Of a stretch of 64,000 bases of DNA, positions 35,988 through 46,154 are shown piece after piece. The notes beneath the pieces are model-generated. The model was not told the origin of the DNA. It ran no database searches and saw only the letters and a list, made by a program, of their open reading frames with translations. The stretch is from Psychrobacter sp. ANT_WB68 (GTDB taxonomy: Bacteria; Pseudomonadota; Gammaproteobacteria; Pseudomonadales; Moraxellaceae): NCBI RefSeq assembly GCF_008369115.1, contig NZ_VOAZ01000001.1, positions 744,001-808,000 on the forward strand, written 5' to 3'. Numbering within the stretch: position 1 is the first letter of the stretch; every line of letters starts with the position of its first letter. The translations under genes were made by a program, and so were the position numbers.

Positions 35988-37703
35988 ATGGAACTCATAA
36001 ATTATATCAATTCGCTTCACAATCTTAATGCTTCAGGTACAAACAGTCTTGCGGAATCTCAAGCCAACTCATCTTACTTTAAAGATATATATCATCCTTT
36101 TCCCATTGTTGAGTCTTTAAAATCCATTATTTCCAAAGATCGTGATGCTATCATCATTCTCACCGGTCATGCAGGGGATGGCAAATCTACAATAGCATTC
36201 GAGTTACTGAGAGAGCTAGGTAAAGAAGAGTATCCACAAGGCTATCAATTCAAAGAGCATGAATATCTCGAAAAAAATGAATTGAATGTAATCAAAGATA
36301 TGAGTGAACTAAGTTTAGAGGATAGAAGAAGTTGGTTAAGCAAAGCATTTAACTCATCAGGAAATTGGTTGATTGTAAGTAATACAGGCCCTTTATTAAC
36401 TTCAATAGCCAGTTCTTTGAGGAAGACTAACTGGACTTCTAGTTTTAAGGCTCATCAAATAGAATCTAAAATACTAGAGTTTCTTGATAAAGATATTGCT
36501 ATTGAAGATATAAGCAACTTGAGACTAGATGACGTAAACTCAAAAGCATTTTATATTGTCAATATTGCTAAGTTAAATAATATAGAAGTAGCCTTGAATA
36601 TCTTTAAAAATATTATCAACCATCCAGAATGGGAGCAAATTATACAAGAGCATCCCACTCATCCTATTAGTATCAATTATTGCACTATCAAAAATCACTA
36701 TCAAGATGTTGAAGAAAGTATTCGCTTAACATACTTGTATTTATTAAATTATGAAAAGCGCATGACTCTGCGGCAGATGTTAGCGCATCTAAGTGTTTCT
36801 TTGACTGCCGGTATGAGCATATCAGATGATGAGATGCCATTTAAAAATAATGCTGAAACTCTGTTGTTTAGCGATACTTTTTTCGGCTACATTGGTAATA
36901 GGATTTGGCATAAAGCAAAAGACTTGAAGGCCATAGACCTAGTTTCTCGAATTCATGCTGGCAAATATACAGGGATAGAAATTGAGAACTTTATTACAGA
37001 TGAGAGCAACTTTGAGCTAGTCAAGGAGCCTTTAAAGTCTATTATTATAGAATATATCAATAACGATAAGAAAAGCGAATCCCATTACGAGAAAGCGACC
37101 TTACGTAGAATTCTATTTATGTATGGTATTAACGAGAATAAAAATACAAAGTCTCTGTTTTTAGGTTCTACTAGCATATATAAATTCAATAATTGGCAAA
37201 TAAATCCTGAGAGTTTTAATGATGAATCCCGAAGAGTTAAGAGGCTATGTGAGAAAGCATTAAACTTGTTTTATTCGGGTTCAGATGATAAGGATAATAT
37301 CAATATCACGCTAAAGCGTTCAGATTCTTCAGTATTTCAAATCGCTCAATTAATGGTTTGTAGTATTGCTAAAAACTCCTTTCGCATTGATTACGATAAT
37401 CAAAAACAGCTGCCTTTTATACACTTAAAAAAATCAAAAGATTCAGAAAATGTTCGCTTAGACTTAAGCTTACCACTATTAGATTACATTGAAAATATTG
37501 TGATTGGAGATGTTACCGAATCATTAAACCCTATCTATAAGACTCAGTTAGAACGTTTTAAATTAAGCCTTATTGATTATGCTCAAGACGTTGATGATGA
37601 TGCAATTACTTTGGTCCGAATGAAGTCTGATGAGAGTGTTAATAAATTAGAAATATATTTCGAACAATCAGGTGATCACAAGATTATTAGAATGGAAGGG
37701 TAG
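35988..37703 (+). CDS. sspF: Phosphorothioation-linked restriction protein SspF (DptF-like)
   Basis: 571 aa with a P-loop (GHAGDGKS, residues 60-67, Lys66) near the N-terminus, consistent with an ATPase of the DptF type from DNA phosphorothioation systems. It is first in a three-gene operon in the order F-G-H, with the next gene 3 nt away. In the known system SspABCD-SspFGH, and in DndFGH/DptFGH, the F, G and H proteins act together against DNA lacking the sulfur mark. Identity rests on length, P-loop, gene order and the neighbouring modification genes. Confidence 0.78.
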   Translation: MELINYINSLHNLNASGTNSLAESQANSSYFKDIYHPFPIVESLKSIISKDRDAIIILTGHAGDGKSTIAFELLRELGKEEYPQGYQFKEHEYLEKNELNVIKDMSELSLEDRRSWLSKAFNSSGNWLIVSNTGPLLTSIASSLRKTNWTSSFKAHQIESKILEFLDKDIAIEDISNLRLDDVNSKAFYIVNIAKLNNIEVALNIFKNIINHPEWEQIIQEHPTHPISINYCTIKNHYQDVEESIRLTYLYLLNYEKRMTLRQMLAHLSVSLTAGMSISDDEMPFKNNAETLLFSDTFFGYIGNRIWHKAKDLKAIDLVSRIHAGKYTGIEIENFITDESNFELVKEPLKSIIIEYINNDKKSESHYEKATLRRILFMYGINENKNTKSLFLGSTSIYKFNNWQINPESFNDESRRVKRLCEKALNLFYSGSDDKDNINITLKRSDSSVFQIAQLMVCSIAKNSFRIDYDNQKQLPFIHLKKSKDSENVRLDLSLPLLDYIENIVIGDVTESLNPIYKTQLERFKLSLIDYAQDVDDDAITLVRMKSDESVNKLEIYFEQSGDHKIIRMEG

Positions 37704-37705
37704 TA

Positions 37706-39274
37706 ATGACTGATATTAATGCGATTCAATTTCCTAGTGCTAGCTTTAAAGCTGACAGTAAAACCAATATTGCTATTCAAGTCTATGGTAGAAGATTCTT
37801 AGCTGACCAAACTCCTATAGAGTATTTATCAGAATTTCTTTTAGTCTTTCATTCTAAAAAGAGTGAAAAGAAGGTAACTACTGATGAACTCAAAATGAAT
37901 CAAAGTGAAAACTCATTTAATGTTAGTGAAGATAGTAGATATTATTTTCCAAAGTCTAGACTTCCTCTTAAACTCTTTAGTTTTTTTAGTCAATCAAAGC
38001 TGGATACGCGTCACCCTATTCATCAACAATCTTTTTTAGACGCTTTAGATGAGTTAGGAGCTAAAACTCAGCGAGGTCTGTCTGATGCTGAAAAAAATAA
38101 TTTGGTAAATACACTACAAAATTTGCTATATGGCTTTGTTGGTATTGCTAATAACCGAACGTGGTCTACTTATAGCTTTATGCCAATCACCCCTAGTTTT
38201 CTTGGAAGAGAAGTAACCTGGCCACATTCTTCTAAAGAATATGGAACTTGGTCAGACAGCGCTGAAGATTTCCAATTAGACCGTCATAATTTCATGGCTC
38301 GAGGTGGAGAGGCATTATTTTTACAAATAGCGTTTTTATTCACTAACGACATGGCTATTAAATCAACATTACAGAAAATTGAACAAAATGCTGCTTATCA
38401 ACATTTAGAATTTAATTTGCCAAATTTAAAGCAGAAGCTTGAGAATGCGTTAATACAGCTATTAAAAGATGAAACTCATCAATTAGAAGAAATCTGCCAC
38501 TTTGTAGAAAGCACCTTAAGTGAATACGATATTGAAGACAACGATAATCGTTCAGCTACCTTGGCAACTATTCCGAAGAGCTATATTATCGAAGGCTTTT
38601 TATTCGCTAATGAAATGCTCAATTTACTAAGCTCTAAAATAAGCAAGCTTGAAAAAATCGAGCTCTTGCAGCAGCTTTGTGTACTTCAAGTTTTACGCTC
38701 TATCATGGCTCGTTCTACCCAGATTGATCAAAATAATCACACAACTGAAAACTATCACGGAAATTACGCGTGGATTGTATGCAATCCGAGCGCGACTACT
38801 AAAGACAATGTAAGGAAACTGGCCGAATCTTCTTTTAGTAAGTCTGAAGAAATTGTTTATAGAGTGATGCGCTCAGTTGGCAAAGAGAAAAATCTAAAAT
38901 CAAGCGATTATAGGCAAGTTGATAAACATAGCTCGGATGTATTTAGAAGGATGTCAAAAAATATAGGATTAGTAATTCCACAGAAAGGTTCGGGACAACG
39001 TTTTGTATTAACACCTAGTCTAATAAGATTGTTTGTATATTCTCTAATTGAAAGTGGCACACGTATTAAACTTAATGATTTTTTGAGCAGAATTTATACC
39101 CATTTTGGTATTGCTATAGAAGGTCAACAGATTCAAGAGGCTATTGCCTGGCAATTAGAGCGTAATGATGACTCAGTACTTAATATAGATGTTAGCTGGG
39201 TAGAGGAAGGTCTGAAGCAGTCTGGATTGTTAATCGAGCTATCAGATGCTATTTCAATAGTTAATAACCCTTAA
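37706..39274 (+). CDS. sspG: Phosphorothioation-linked restriction protein SspG (DptG-like)
   Basis: 522 aa, second gene of the restriction operon and only 2 nt after sspF. No enzymatic motif is obvious. A conserved-looking tryptophan- and histidine-bearing segment (FLGREVTWPHSSKEYGTW) lies near residue 170. It is assigned as the G component by its position between the P-loop protein and the very large ATPase and by size near that of DptG. TAGTAATG joins it to sspF, suggesting coupled translation. Confidence 0.72.
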   Translation: MTDINAIQFPSASFKADSKTNIAIQVYGRRFLADQTPIEYLSEFLLVFHSKKSEKKVTTDELKMNQSENSFNVSEDSRYYFPKSRLPLKLFSFFSQSKLDTRHPIHQQSFLDALDELGAKTQRGLSDAEKNNLVNTLQNLLYGFVGIANNRTWSTYSFMPITPSFLGREVTWPHSSKEYGTWSDSAEDFQLDRHNFMARGGEALFLQIAFLFTNDMAIKSTLQKIEQNAAYQHLEFNLPNLKQKLENALIQLLKDETHQLEEICHFVESTLSEYDIEDNDNRSATLATIPKSYIIEGFLFANEMLNLLSSKISKLEKIELLQQLCVLQVLRSIMARSTQIDQNNHTTENYHGNYAWIVCNPSATTKDNVRKLAESSFSKSEEIVYRVMRSVGKEKNLKSSDYRQVDKHSSDVFRRMSKNIGLVIPQKGSGQRFVLTPSLIRLFVYSLIESGTRIKLNDFLSRIYTHFGIAIEGQQIQEAIAWQLERNDDSVLNIDVSWVEEGLKQSGLLIELSDAISIVNNP

Positions 39275-39346
39275 AGTTTATCCAGATCACTGATTACTCA
39301 GCCTCAGCTATTAAATAAAAAATAAATGATTAAAGAAGAAATAATT

Positions 39347-42300
39347 ATGACCCTTTCAAGTAAATTGTTTTTATCTGCTTATACTGATTATTTAAAGGAT
39401 ACTATTGATAATTCATTGATCCATGCTGGTGAAACTAGAATTATCACTCAAAGCTTAATGCCTAATCAAGCACTATCAATTTTTGAAAAAATAACAACAT
39501 CATACCCTGCAAGTGTTTGTGGATCATATCTAAGGGTTGCTCATGGCTTAGTTAAGCATTGGCAATCTTTGAAACTAAATAGTAATGATATGGAAGCTTT
39601 CACTAGACTAAGACTCAATTCATGGCTAGATGAAGAGGATAAGCTAACTTGGTATCGTAATAGAACCACTATTGATGAGGGCGTTGAAAGACTATTGGTT
39701 CTACTAGTAGGTATTGATCATACAACTGATAAAGGTGGACTCGCGGATTTCTTTGTTTGTACAAGTAACAAAGTTTGGGATTCATTAGAAGGTAATTACA
39801 ATAAATGGTTGAAGGAAACAGCTGAAAACGAGGGTCTAACGCTTGGAGAACAACATTATAATCAGTTAAACGATTATTTAATGTTAATAGATAGTCTAGT
39901 ACCTCTGACATTGAGTCAAAAAGCAGACCTACTTGAAGAATGGTTAGCGAATTACTCTTCAAATGACGAGTATAGTGAAGACTACGATGGTCTGTTATGC
40001 AGTTTATTCTCAAGCTTAACTAACTTAGGTATTCCTTATCTACGTGTTGAGAATGATATAAAGTTGTTTAAGAGTAAAAAAGGTCATCAATACTTAAAAG
40101 CTGCTCATCAATTTATTTCTCATCGCCTATATAATCAAGGTAGTAGAAAAACAAAAGACCTTGATAAAGTTAGAAAATACTTACTGGAAAATTCTGAAGT
40201 TAAAGTATCTGATATATCAGGTACTAAAATAGATGTTGATCTCTATTTTTCTTACATAGAAAATTTCATCCTTAATGCAGATAACGATTGTAAGTCAAAG
40301 CTCATCGAAACAGACTTATTGCCTGTATTAAAAGCTTTAAATATAAAAGAAGAAAAGGAAGAAGCCTCTTCTAATACAAGCATACCTTCTTTTAATTGTC
40401 ATAGCTTTGAGGCGGTATGTAAAGGTTTAAATTTTTCTTTAGAAAGATTTAGTAATGAGCATCAATCTCGTAGTATTTCGCTAATTACTATTAGAGTTAA
40501 ACATTTTCAGCACGATTTCAATAGTAAAGATGCTCAAAATAATAATATAAATAAAGATGAGCTGGCTAGGTCTGTATTGAAAGGAGTGTTGGGTGGTATA
40601 GAGGGTTATATCGGGAACTTAGATTTAGCGATAGAAAATTGTGTTGTAGAGTTTTTACCACTTAATGAAGATACTACCTATCGTTCGTCCACCTCAAATC
40701 CACATGTGGTTTTTGAAACAAAGATAACTGGAGAAAGTACTCAAGTATATCTCTTTAAATGGAAGCTATCAGAGTTTCAGATCGAGCGGTTACATGTTCA
40801 ACTCGCAAAAACAATACTACAAAAAATAGAGACTAATAAAGGCTGTCTTTTACCTATATTAGTAATGAATAAACAAATCTATCAAGCAATTTACCATGCT
40901 TCAAATCAAGAAGAGGCTTGTCGCTTAACAAGTCTAGGCTTGAGTGATATGAAAGTTATTGATATTTTCAAAGATTATGATTTTTCACAAGCTGAAGGTA
41001 TTCAGTTATCACTTCAAAATTTAAGCAGCACTTATATACGTTTACTCGAGTGCGTTATCGATGAAGGATTATATGTTGCCAGACATCAATCTCAAATACT
41101 TTTAGATGCATATAGCTCCGCATTAGAAGAGATAATGACATCTGAAGCTTATATTGCACAAGATATTAAAGAAAAATTCTATTATGGTTTCTTTATGACT
41201 GAGAATCTAGGTCATAGTGGCTTTAATGCAATAGAGGGAGTACTAATTAATGCTTATCATCCAGCAGTATTTGAATTAGTCTCTGCCCAGATAGATTTTA
41301 TTACTTTTGCTGTTTCTGATATCTATAGTGATTCAAACTATATATTTAATAAAAATGGTATTGATGATGTTTTTGTTCAGTCTGAGATTGAAACACCAAT
41401 CCTTGCGCTAAAACAAAAACAGGGTATTAGTACTCATGCGAAGTCTTTTGGTTGGCTGCATTATATTGGTAAGCCACTTGATGATAATATCGACTTATCT
41501 GTACAGGCTTTGCTGAAAGAAAGCGATGATGATGAAGATACTCAGGATGTGCAAGCTATTACTCCTGAAGAAAGCATTGTTTATAACACGCTCAATGATT
41601 ATCAAAAGGTCTACTCTCATGCAAAAGATGGCCTACGTATATTGGCAACAAATGTAACGAACCTACCCTCGTTGCTAGCTGGGGTGACAAAGTATTGTCA
41701 GGATTCTCTAATCAAAGACCTAAATCGCATTCATTATTCATTACATATTTCTGTCTATACCATTGGCTTATCCAAATTAACTGCAGTAAATACATTAAAG
41801 AATTGGCAAGAAGATTTAGTCGACAAGTTTGCTAAAAAGGATAAGGTTATAGAGTTAAAAATTAGCCATTTTAACTCTGAGGTAGGGCATATTAAGAAAA
41901 ACTTAGATTCAATACTTGAAATGCAAGATGCAACCGGGCTTGGTTGCTTTGACATGGTGTTTAATTTTAGCTTTTTACAAAATAGAACTTATGGTAAAAC
42001 TGATCCAGCAGCCACTATATCCTTGCAGTCAAATGAGGATCGTAGCTTAATATTTCCAATTATCTACTATCCAAAACCTATTATCCAACAACAAGACAAC
42101 CTACGTGAACTACGCCTTAGTCAGCGACAGATTGCCATCCAATCTAAACACGCAAACTTGACTGCTAACCTTGAAGTATCCAATCGAAGTGAAAATGAGC
42201 AGTATTTTGTAGTATCTAAAATGGAATATGAGCAAGCTGATATTGAGTTTATTGAAACTCTACATCAGATATCGCAGTGGGTAGTCAATATTGATGAATA

Positions 42301-44683
42301 CTTTGATTATAATTTACTGCAGAAAGGTGATAATGAAAATCATAAAGTCGTCAGCTTTAGTTCTGGTTATGGTCATTATGGCGAGCTAAATGTCACTTTA
42401 TCAACTGCACATAACGCCCAACAGAAGCTTAAGGAAAGTATATATAACCATATTTCCGGTATCATGCATTATCTTCATAAAGAGACATTATTACAGTTAG
42501 TTGATGAGATATTACGTCTGAATGAATCTTTATCAGGTGTTGCTAACATTAAAGCGGTTTTAGGAAATAACGAAGCGGTAAGAAATTTGTATGGCTATGC
42601 GTTGTCTATCAAAGCAATTCCTCCATCAAAGGATTGTCTAATTAGCCAGTGGATACCTTTAGATGCATGCCAACATTGGTTCAAATTACAAGATAGTTAT
42701 AATAGAGCAGACTTATTGCAGTTATCACTGACATTAGATCAAGATAATAAGCCTATATTAAGTGCTCATGTTGTCGAAGCTAAAATTGGCTCGCCAGATT
42801 TGGTAAAAAAAGCTGAAGATCAAATTGAAGCCAGCATACATTACCTAAGTAAGCTATTTGCACCAAAAGACAGTAATAAAAGTAATAATGGCTATAATAG
42901 AAGATATTGGTGGGGACAGCTGCATAGGGCTTTAGTAATACGCTCGCACATCAATCAGTCAGAAGCCGAAGAATTGAATATTGCACTTGAACGATTAAGT
43001 GAGGGTGACTTTACAATTCATTGGACATCCAGTGTAGTGATATGTCATACCGAGGATAATAGCAATGATTCTGTAGTAATAGAAAAATTCTATACGGATG
43101 AGTTTAATAATCTAGAAGAGGCTTCACAGAAATATTTTGTTAGACAGTACTCAGAGGTCAGCTTTGAAAGAACTATTCTAAACCATCTTTATTCAGAAGG
43201 TTTGTTGAATTCCAAGACAGAAACGATAAGTCTAAACTATAGTAGCGACAATGACGTAAAGCCTATTATGACAACGCCAGCTATAGATATGAGTGGTGAA
43301 GATGGTTCCAATTTAGATAATATGTCTGTTACAGAACCAACATTAATTCAGTCGACAACCCAAGTTAAAGTAGCAGAGACTTCAGAGACTTCAGAGACTT
43401 CAGAGACTTCAGAGACTTCAGAGACTTCAGAGACTTCAGAGACTTCAGAGACTTCAGAGACTTCAGAGACTTCAGAGACTTCAGAGACTTCAGAGACTTC
43501 AGAGACTGTGGATGTTGTTGCAGATAGAAAAATAGTAATCGGTACAGAAGGAAGAAAACAAACTCCAATCTATTGGGAATATAATCACAAAAAGCTAAGC
43601 AACCGTCATTTGCTTATTTTTGGCTCTTCGGGGTCAGGGAAAACGTACGCCATTCAGTGCTTGTTATCTGAATTAGCATTAGCAGGTGTTTCTTCTTTTA
43701 TTATTGATTATACAGATGGATTTTTGAAGCATCAGTCAGAGTTTATATATCAAGATGTTTGTAAGCCGCAAGAGTATTTTGTCATACAAGATCCATTGCC
43801 CATCAATCCATTTAAAAGTTACTCAACAGAAATATTTCCGGGTAAAATTATTGTAGAAAGACCTTTCCAAGTAGCGATTAGAGTGAAAAATATTCTAAAC
43901 TCTGTATATACAGACTTTGGAAGTCAGCAAGTCGCAATTATTGATAAGGTACTTGAAGCTGGGCTAACAGCTAATCCCAATTATAATTTAGAAGGATTTG
44001 TTGAGGACTTAGAAGAAGAAGGTACGCGGGGCGAAAGTGTTGCCAATAAAATTCGTACCTTAGTAAAAATGAATTGTTTTGATAATACTGCACCTACTAA
44101 CTTGTATGAAGATGAAGTACGTGATAAACATGCTGTACAAATTATTCAGCTCACTCAAATTCCTAAAGACCTACAAAGGATCATCACTGAGTTTATTTTG
44201 TGGGATTTATGGGCATATGTACAAAAACATGGTCACAAGAATAAGCCCATCACAATTGTTTTAGATGAAATGCAAAACCTTGACCATAGTGCAGACTCCC
44301 CAATTGATAAGCTTCTTCGTGAAGGTAGAAAATTCGGTATCAGTTTGGTTTTGGCAACACAGACGGTTAGTAATTTCACTAATGAACAAAAGGATAGATT
44401 GTTTCAAGCTTCTACAAAGCTATTTTTTAAACCTGCAACTACAGAAATAAGCAGTTTTGCTGATTTATTATCTAAAGTACATCCTGAACTAAGAAAAAGT
44501 GACTGGATTGAACAGCTGAATAGTCTTGAAAAAGGTCAGTGTTTCTTTGCAGGTTATGTTGACGATGGAAGAGGGCAGTTTAAGGAAGTCGTAAGAAAAT
44601 TGGATATTACTGCTCTAGAAGAGCGTGGCTTTACTAGCTATATCAGTGATAAGCAATCTGATTCGTTTTTTGTGTGTATATGA
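39347..44683 (+). CDS. sspH: Phosphorothioation-linked restriction ATPase SspH (DptH-like)
   Basis: About 1778 aa. A long N-terminal region of unknown fold precedes a HerA/FtsK-like ATPase module at the C-terminus, with Walker A GSSGSGKT (about residue 1426) and Walker B IVLDEMQ (about residue 1640), then a motif LVLATQT typical of this ATPase class. This matches DptH/SspH, proposed motor or effector of the restriction complex. Just before the ATPase is a linker of 14 consecutive Ser-Glu-Thr units encoded by perfect 9-bp repeats. The ATG at 39347 has AAGAAG upstream; an ATG seven codons earlier does not. A terminator ends the operon. Confidence 0.8.
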   Translation: MTLSSKLFLSAYTDYLKDTIDNSLIHAGETRIITQSLMPNQALSIFEKITTSYPASVCGSYLRVAHGLVKHWQSLKLNSNDMEAFTRLRLNSWLDEEDKLTWYRNRTTIDEGVERLLVLLVGIDHTTDKGGLADFFVCTSNKVWDSLEGNYNKWLKETAENEGLTLGEQHYNQLNDYLMLIDSLVPLTLSQKADLLEEWLANYSSNDEYSEDYDGLLCSLFSSLTNLGIPYLRVENDIKLFKSKKGHQYLKAAHQFISHRLYNQGSRKTKDLDKVRKYLLENSEVKVSDISGTKIDVDLYFSYIENFILNADNDCKSKLIETDLLPVLKALNIKEEKEEASSNTSIPSFNCHSFEAVCKGLNFSLERFSNEHQSRSISLITIRVKHFQHDFNSKDAQNNNINKDELARSVLKGVLGGIEGYIGNLDLAIENCVVEFLPLNEDTTYRSSTSNPHVVFETKITGESTQVYLFKWKLSEFQIERLHVQLAKTILQKIETNKGCLLPILVMNKQIYQAIYHASNQEEACRLTSLGLSDMKVIDIFKDYDFSQAEGIQLSLQNLSSTYIRLLECVIDEGLYVARHQSQILLDAYSSALEEIMTSEAYIAQDIKEKFYYGFFMTENLGHSGFNAIEGVLINAYHPAVFELVSAQIDFITFAVSDIYSDSNYIFNKNGIDDVFVQSEIETPILALKQKQGISTHAKSFGWLHYIGKPLDDNIDLSVQALLKESDDDEDTQDVQAITPEESIVYNTLNDYQKVYSHAKDGLRILATNVTNLPSLLAGVTKYCQDSLIKDLNRIHYSLHISVYTIGLSKLTAVNTLKNWQEDLVDKFAKKDKVIELKISHFNSEVGHIKKNLDSILEMQDATGLGCFDMVFNFSFLQNRTYGKTDPAATISLQSNEDRSLIFPIIYYPKPIIQQQDNLRELRLSQRQIAIQSKHANLTANLEVSNRSENEQYFVVSKMEYEQADIEFIETLHQISQWVVNIDEYFDYNLLQKGDNENHKVVSFSSGYGHYGELNVTLSTAHNAQQKLKESIYNHISGIMHYLHKETLLQLVDEILRLNESLSGVANIKAVLGNNEAVRNLYGYALSIKAIPPSKDCLISQWIPLDACQHWFKLQDSYNRADLLQLSLTLDQDNKPILSAHVVEAKIGSPDLVKKAEDQIEASIHYLSKLFAPKDSNKSNNGYNRRYWWGQLHRALVIRSHINQSEAEELNIALERLSEGDFTIHWTSSVVICHTEDNSNDSVVIEKFYTDEFNNLEEASQKYFVRQYSEVSFERTILNHLYSEGLLNSKTETISLNYSSDNDVKPIMTTPAIDMSGEDGSNLDNMSVTEPTLIQSTTQVKVAETSETSETSETSETSETSETSETSETSETSETSETSETSETSETVDVVADRKIVIGTEGRKQTPIYWEYNHKKLSNRHLLIFGSSGSGKTYAIQCLLSELALAGVSSFIIDYTDGFLKHQSEFIYQDVCKPQEYFVIQDPLPINPFKSYSTEIFPGKIIVERPFQVAIRVKNILNSVYTDFGSQQVAIIDKVLEAGLTANPNYNLEGFVEDLEEEGTRGESVANKIRTLVKMNCFDNTAPTNLYEDEVRDKHAVQIIQLTQIPKDLQRIITEFILWDLWAYVQKHGHKNKPITIVLDEMQNLDHSADSPIDKLLREGRKFGISLVLATQTVSNFTNEQKDRLFQASTKLFFKPATTEISSFADLLSKVHPELRKSDWIEQLNSLEKGQCFFAGYVDDGRGQFKEVVRKLDITALEERGFTSYISDKQSDSFFVCI
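43381..43506 (+). repeat. 14 perfect 9-bp tandem repeats inside sspH
   Basis: The unit TTCAGAGAC is repeated 14 times without error, encoding Ser-Glu-Thr each time. Because the unit is a multiple of three, copy-number change alters linker length and keeps the frame. Confidence 0.97.
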
Positions 44684-44746
44684 TAAAAAATTAGATGCTT
44701 TACTAGATAACTTAAGTTATTTAGTATAGCTTCCAGTTCTAATAGG

Positions 44747-44776
44747 AAAGCACACAGCATTTTTGTGTGCTTTTTT
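44747..44776 (+). terminator. Rho-independent terminator of sspFGH
   Basis: AAAGCACACA (44747-44756) pairs with TGTGTGCTTT (44764-44773), followed by Ts. It also faces the 3' end of the convergent sspA. Confidence 0.88.
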
Positions 44777-44841
44777 ACAATTATATTTTTAGTAGAATGA
44801 TTCTGTTATAACTTAAAGTAATTGGTTGATATAGAAGAAAT

Positions 44842-45990
44842 TCAGCTAAGCCTTTTAGCTTCAGCTATTAGTATTTCTACTGCCTTATGAATATCCTGAA
44901 CCGTAGTCATTCGTCCGATGCAAATTCTAAATGTACATTCAGCGACTTCTTTTGGCACGCTCATCGCTTTCATGATAGGCGAGTATTCACGATTCAAACC
45001 ATCACAAGCAGATCCAAGTGAAAAAGCAATATGTGGTTGCACATTGTTCAAAAGTTGCATGCTATCAATGTTCTCTATCGCTAAGTATAAGTTACCAGGA
45101 TGGCGTTCATCCAAGTCACCAAATACTCTGACCGTAAGCGCTTGGTTCAAACCATTTAGTAAGGTGTCTCTCAGCTCTCTCAATCTCAAAGCTTCAGATT
45201 CTTTACACTCATCTAATACTCTTGCTGCTTCAGCAAATCCAACAATTAGAGGTACAGGCAGTGTTCCCGCGCGTAGACCGTCTTGTTGACCACCCCCAGA
45301 AATCATAGGCATAAATTCTGGATGCTGTAGGTGCTTTGAGTAAAACAAACCAATACCCGATGGACCATATACTTTATGAGCTGATAGTGTCAGAAAATCT
45401 ACTTCTAAGTCATGACAAATGATATCAAGGTAACCTGCTTGTGAGGCATCTACATGTAACATAGCATTATAACGCCGGCATAGCTCAGCAACTTGATAGA
45501 TAGGCTGGTTTGTTCCTATAACGCCATTGGTCATCGTGCAAGAAACCCATAACACTTTATTTTGCTCAAATTTAGTCTGCATATCTTTTAAATCGATAAC
45601 ACCGTCTGATTTGATGTCCACATAAAGTAGTTTGAGACCATGTTTACTAGCAGCTATCTCTAATGGGTTCAAAACAGATTTATGTTCTAAGTGACTAGTT
45701 AGGATAGTATCTGCTTGCGGACTCATTCTTTCGGCAATAGGAATGCCTGAATAGATGGCTAAATTATTGGCTTCAGTCGCTCCTGAAGTAAACAACAGTT
45801 CTTCCTCAAAGCAGCCATATATATTGGCGAATGTGGTAAGGCTATCACTGACTAATGTTTGTTTGTTCCACCCAAAAGAGTGTCCGTCTGAATGAGGGTT
45901 TCCAGGCTGAGACCATATATCTTGCATAGCTTTAATAACTGATATATCGCATGGGGTATGTGAATTATAGTCTAAATATATGTTTTTCAT
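44842..45990 (-). CDS. sspA: Cysteine desulfurase SspA (DndA/IscS-like)
   Basis: This 382-aa pyridoxal-phosphate enzyme supplies sulfur from cysteine as a persulfide. The cofactor lysine is Lys206 in LSAHKVYGP, and the catalytic cysteine is Cys329 in SLGSACDG. TSGATEANN near residue 68 binds the cofactor phosphate. It is transcribed divergently from sspB, as dndA and sspA often are from their partner genes. In the pathway it hands sulfur to SspD. A housekeeping IscS role is less likely because no isc genes are near. Confidence 0.87.
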   Translation of the reverse strand: MKNIYLDYNSHTPCDISVIKAMQDIWSQPGNPHSDGHSFGWNKQTLVSDSLTTFANIYGCFEEELLFTSGATEANNLAIYSGIPIAERMSPQADTILTSHLEHKSVLNPLEIAASKHGLKLLYVDIKSDGVIDLKDMQTKFEQNKVLWVSCTMTNGVIGTNQPIYQVAELCRRYNAMLHVDASQAGYLDIICHDLEVDFLTLSAHKVYGPSGIGLFYSKHLQHPEFMPMISGGGQQDGLRAGTLPVPLIVGFAEAARVLDECKESEALRLRELRDTLLNGLNQALTVRVFGDLDERHPGNLYLAIENIDSMQLLNNVQPHIAFSLGSACDGLNREYSPIMKAMSVPKEVAECTFRICIGRMTTVQDIHKAVEILIAEAKRLS

Positions 45991-46154
45991 GATGTTTTCA
46001 TTATTTATTTATATGGGGTTGTCTATAAGACGAAAAGAGGAGAATCTCATTACATGAAGATAGTAACATGATATACTTCTGCATTGGAGAGTTGTTCCAA
46101 TGCAGAAAGCAACTATGCAAGTTTATTATAAATTATATGGATTGATTGAAAATT
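45991..46154. promoter_or_regulatory. Divergent promoter region sspA / sspBCD
   Basis: A 164-bp AT-rich gap between the divergent starts must hold both promoters. A near palindrome around 46083-46108 (GCATTGGAGAGTTGTTCCAATGC core) could be an operator; it reads GCATTGGA...TCCAATGC. No regulator gene is adjacent. Confidence 0.5.
46084..46104. promoter_or_regulatory. Possible operator palindrome in the sspA-sspB gap
   Basis: GCATTGGA and TCCAATGC are perfect 8-bp arms around a short spacer, centred in the divergent promoter region. The position suits a shared repressor or activator site; none is known to me for this system. Confidence 0.45.

Noticed and set aside
43365..43568. Minus-strand frame of repeated Leu-Lys-Ser
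   Set aside because: It is the antisense image of the 9-bp repeats inside sspH, with no ribosome binding site of its own.
35988..44683. BREX or DISARM system as an alternative reading of the large ATPase genes
   Set aside because: No PglX-type methylase, PglZ phosphatase or BrxL; the adjacent desulfurase, DUF4007 and PP-loop genes fit phosphorothioation instead.
44842..45990. Housekeeping iscS
   Set aside because: No iscR, iscU or iscA nearby; position divergent from sspB fits SspA.
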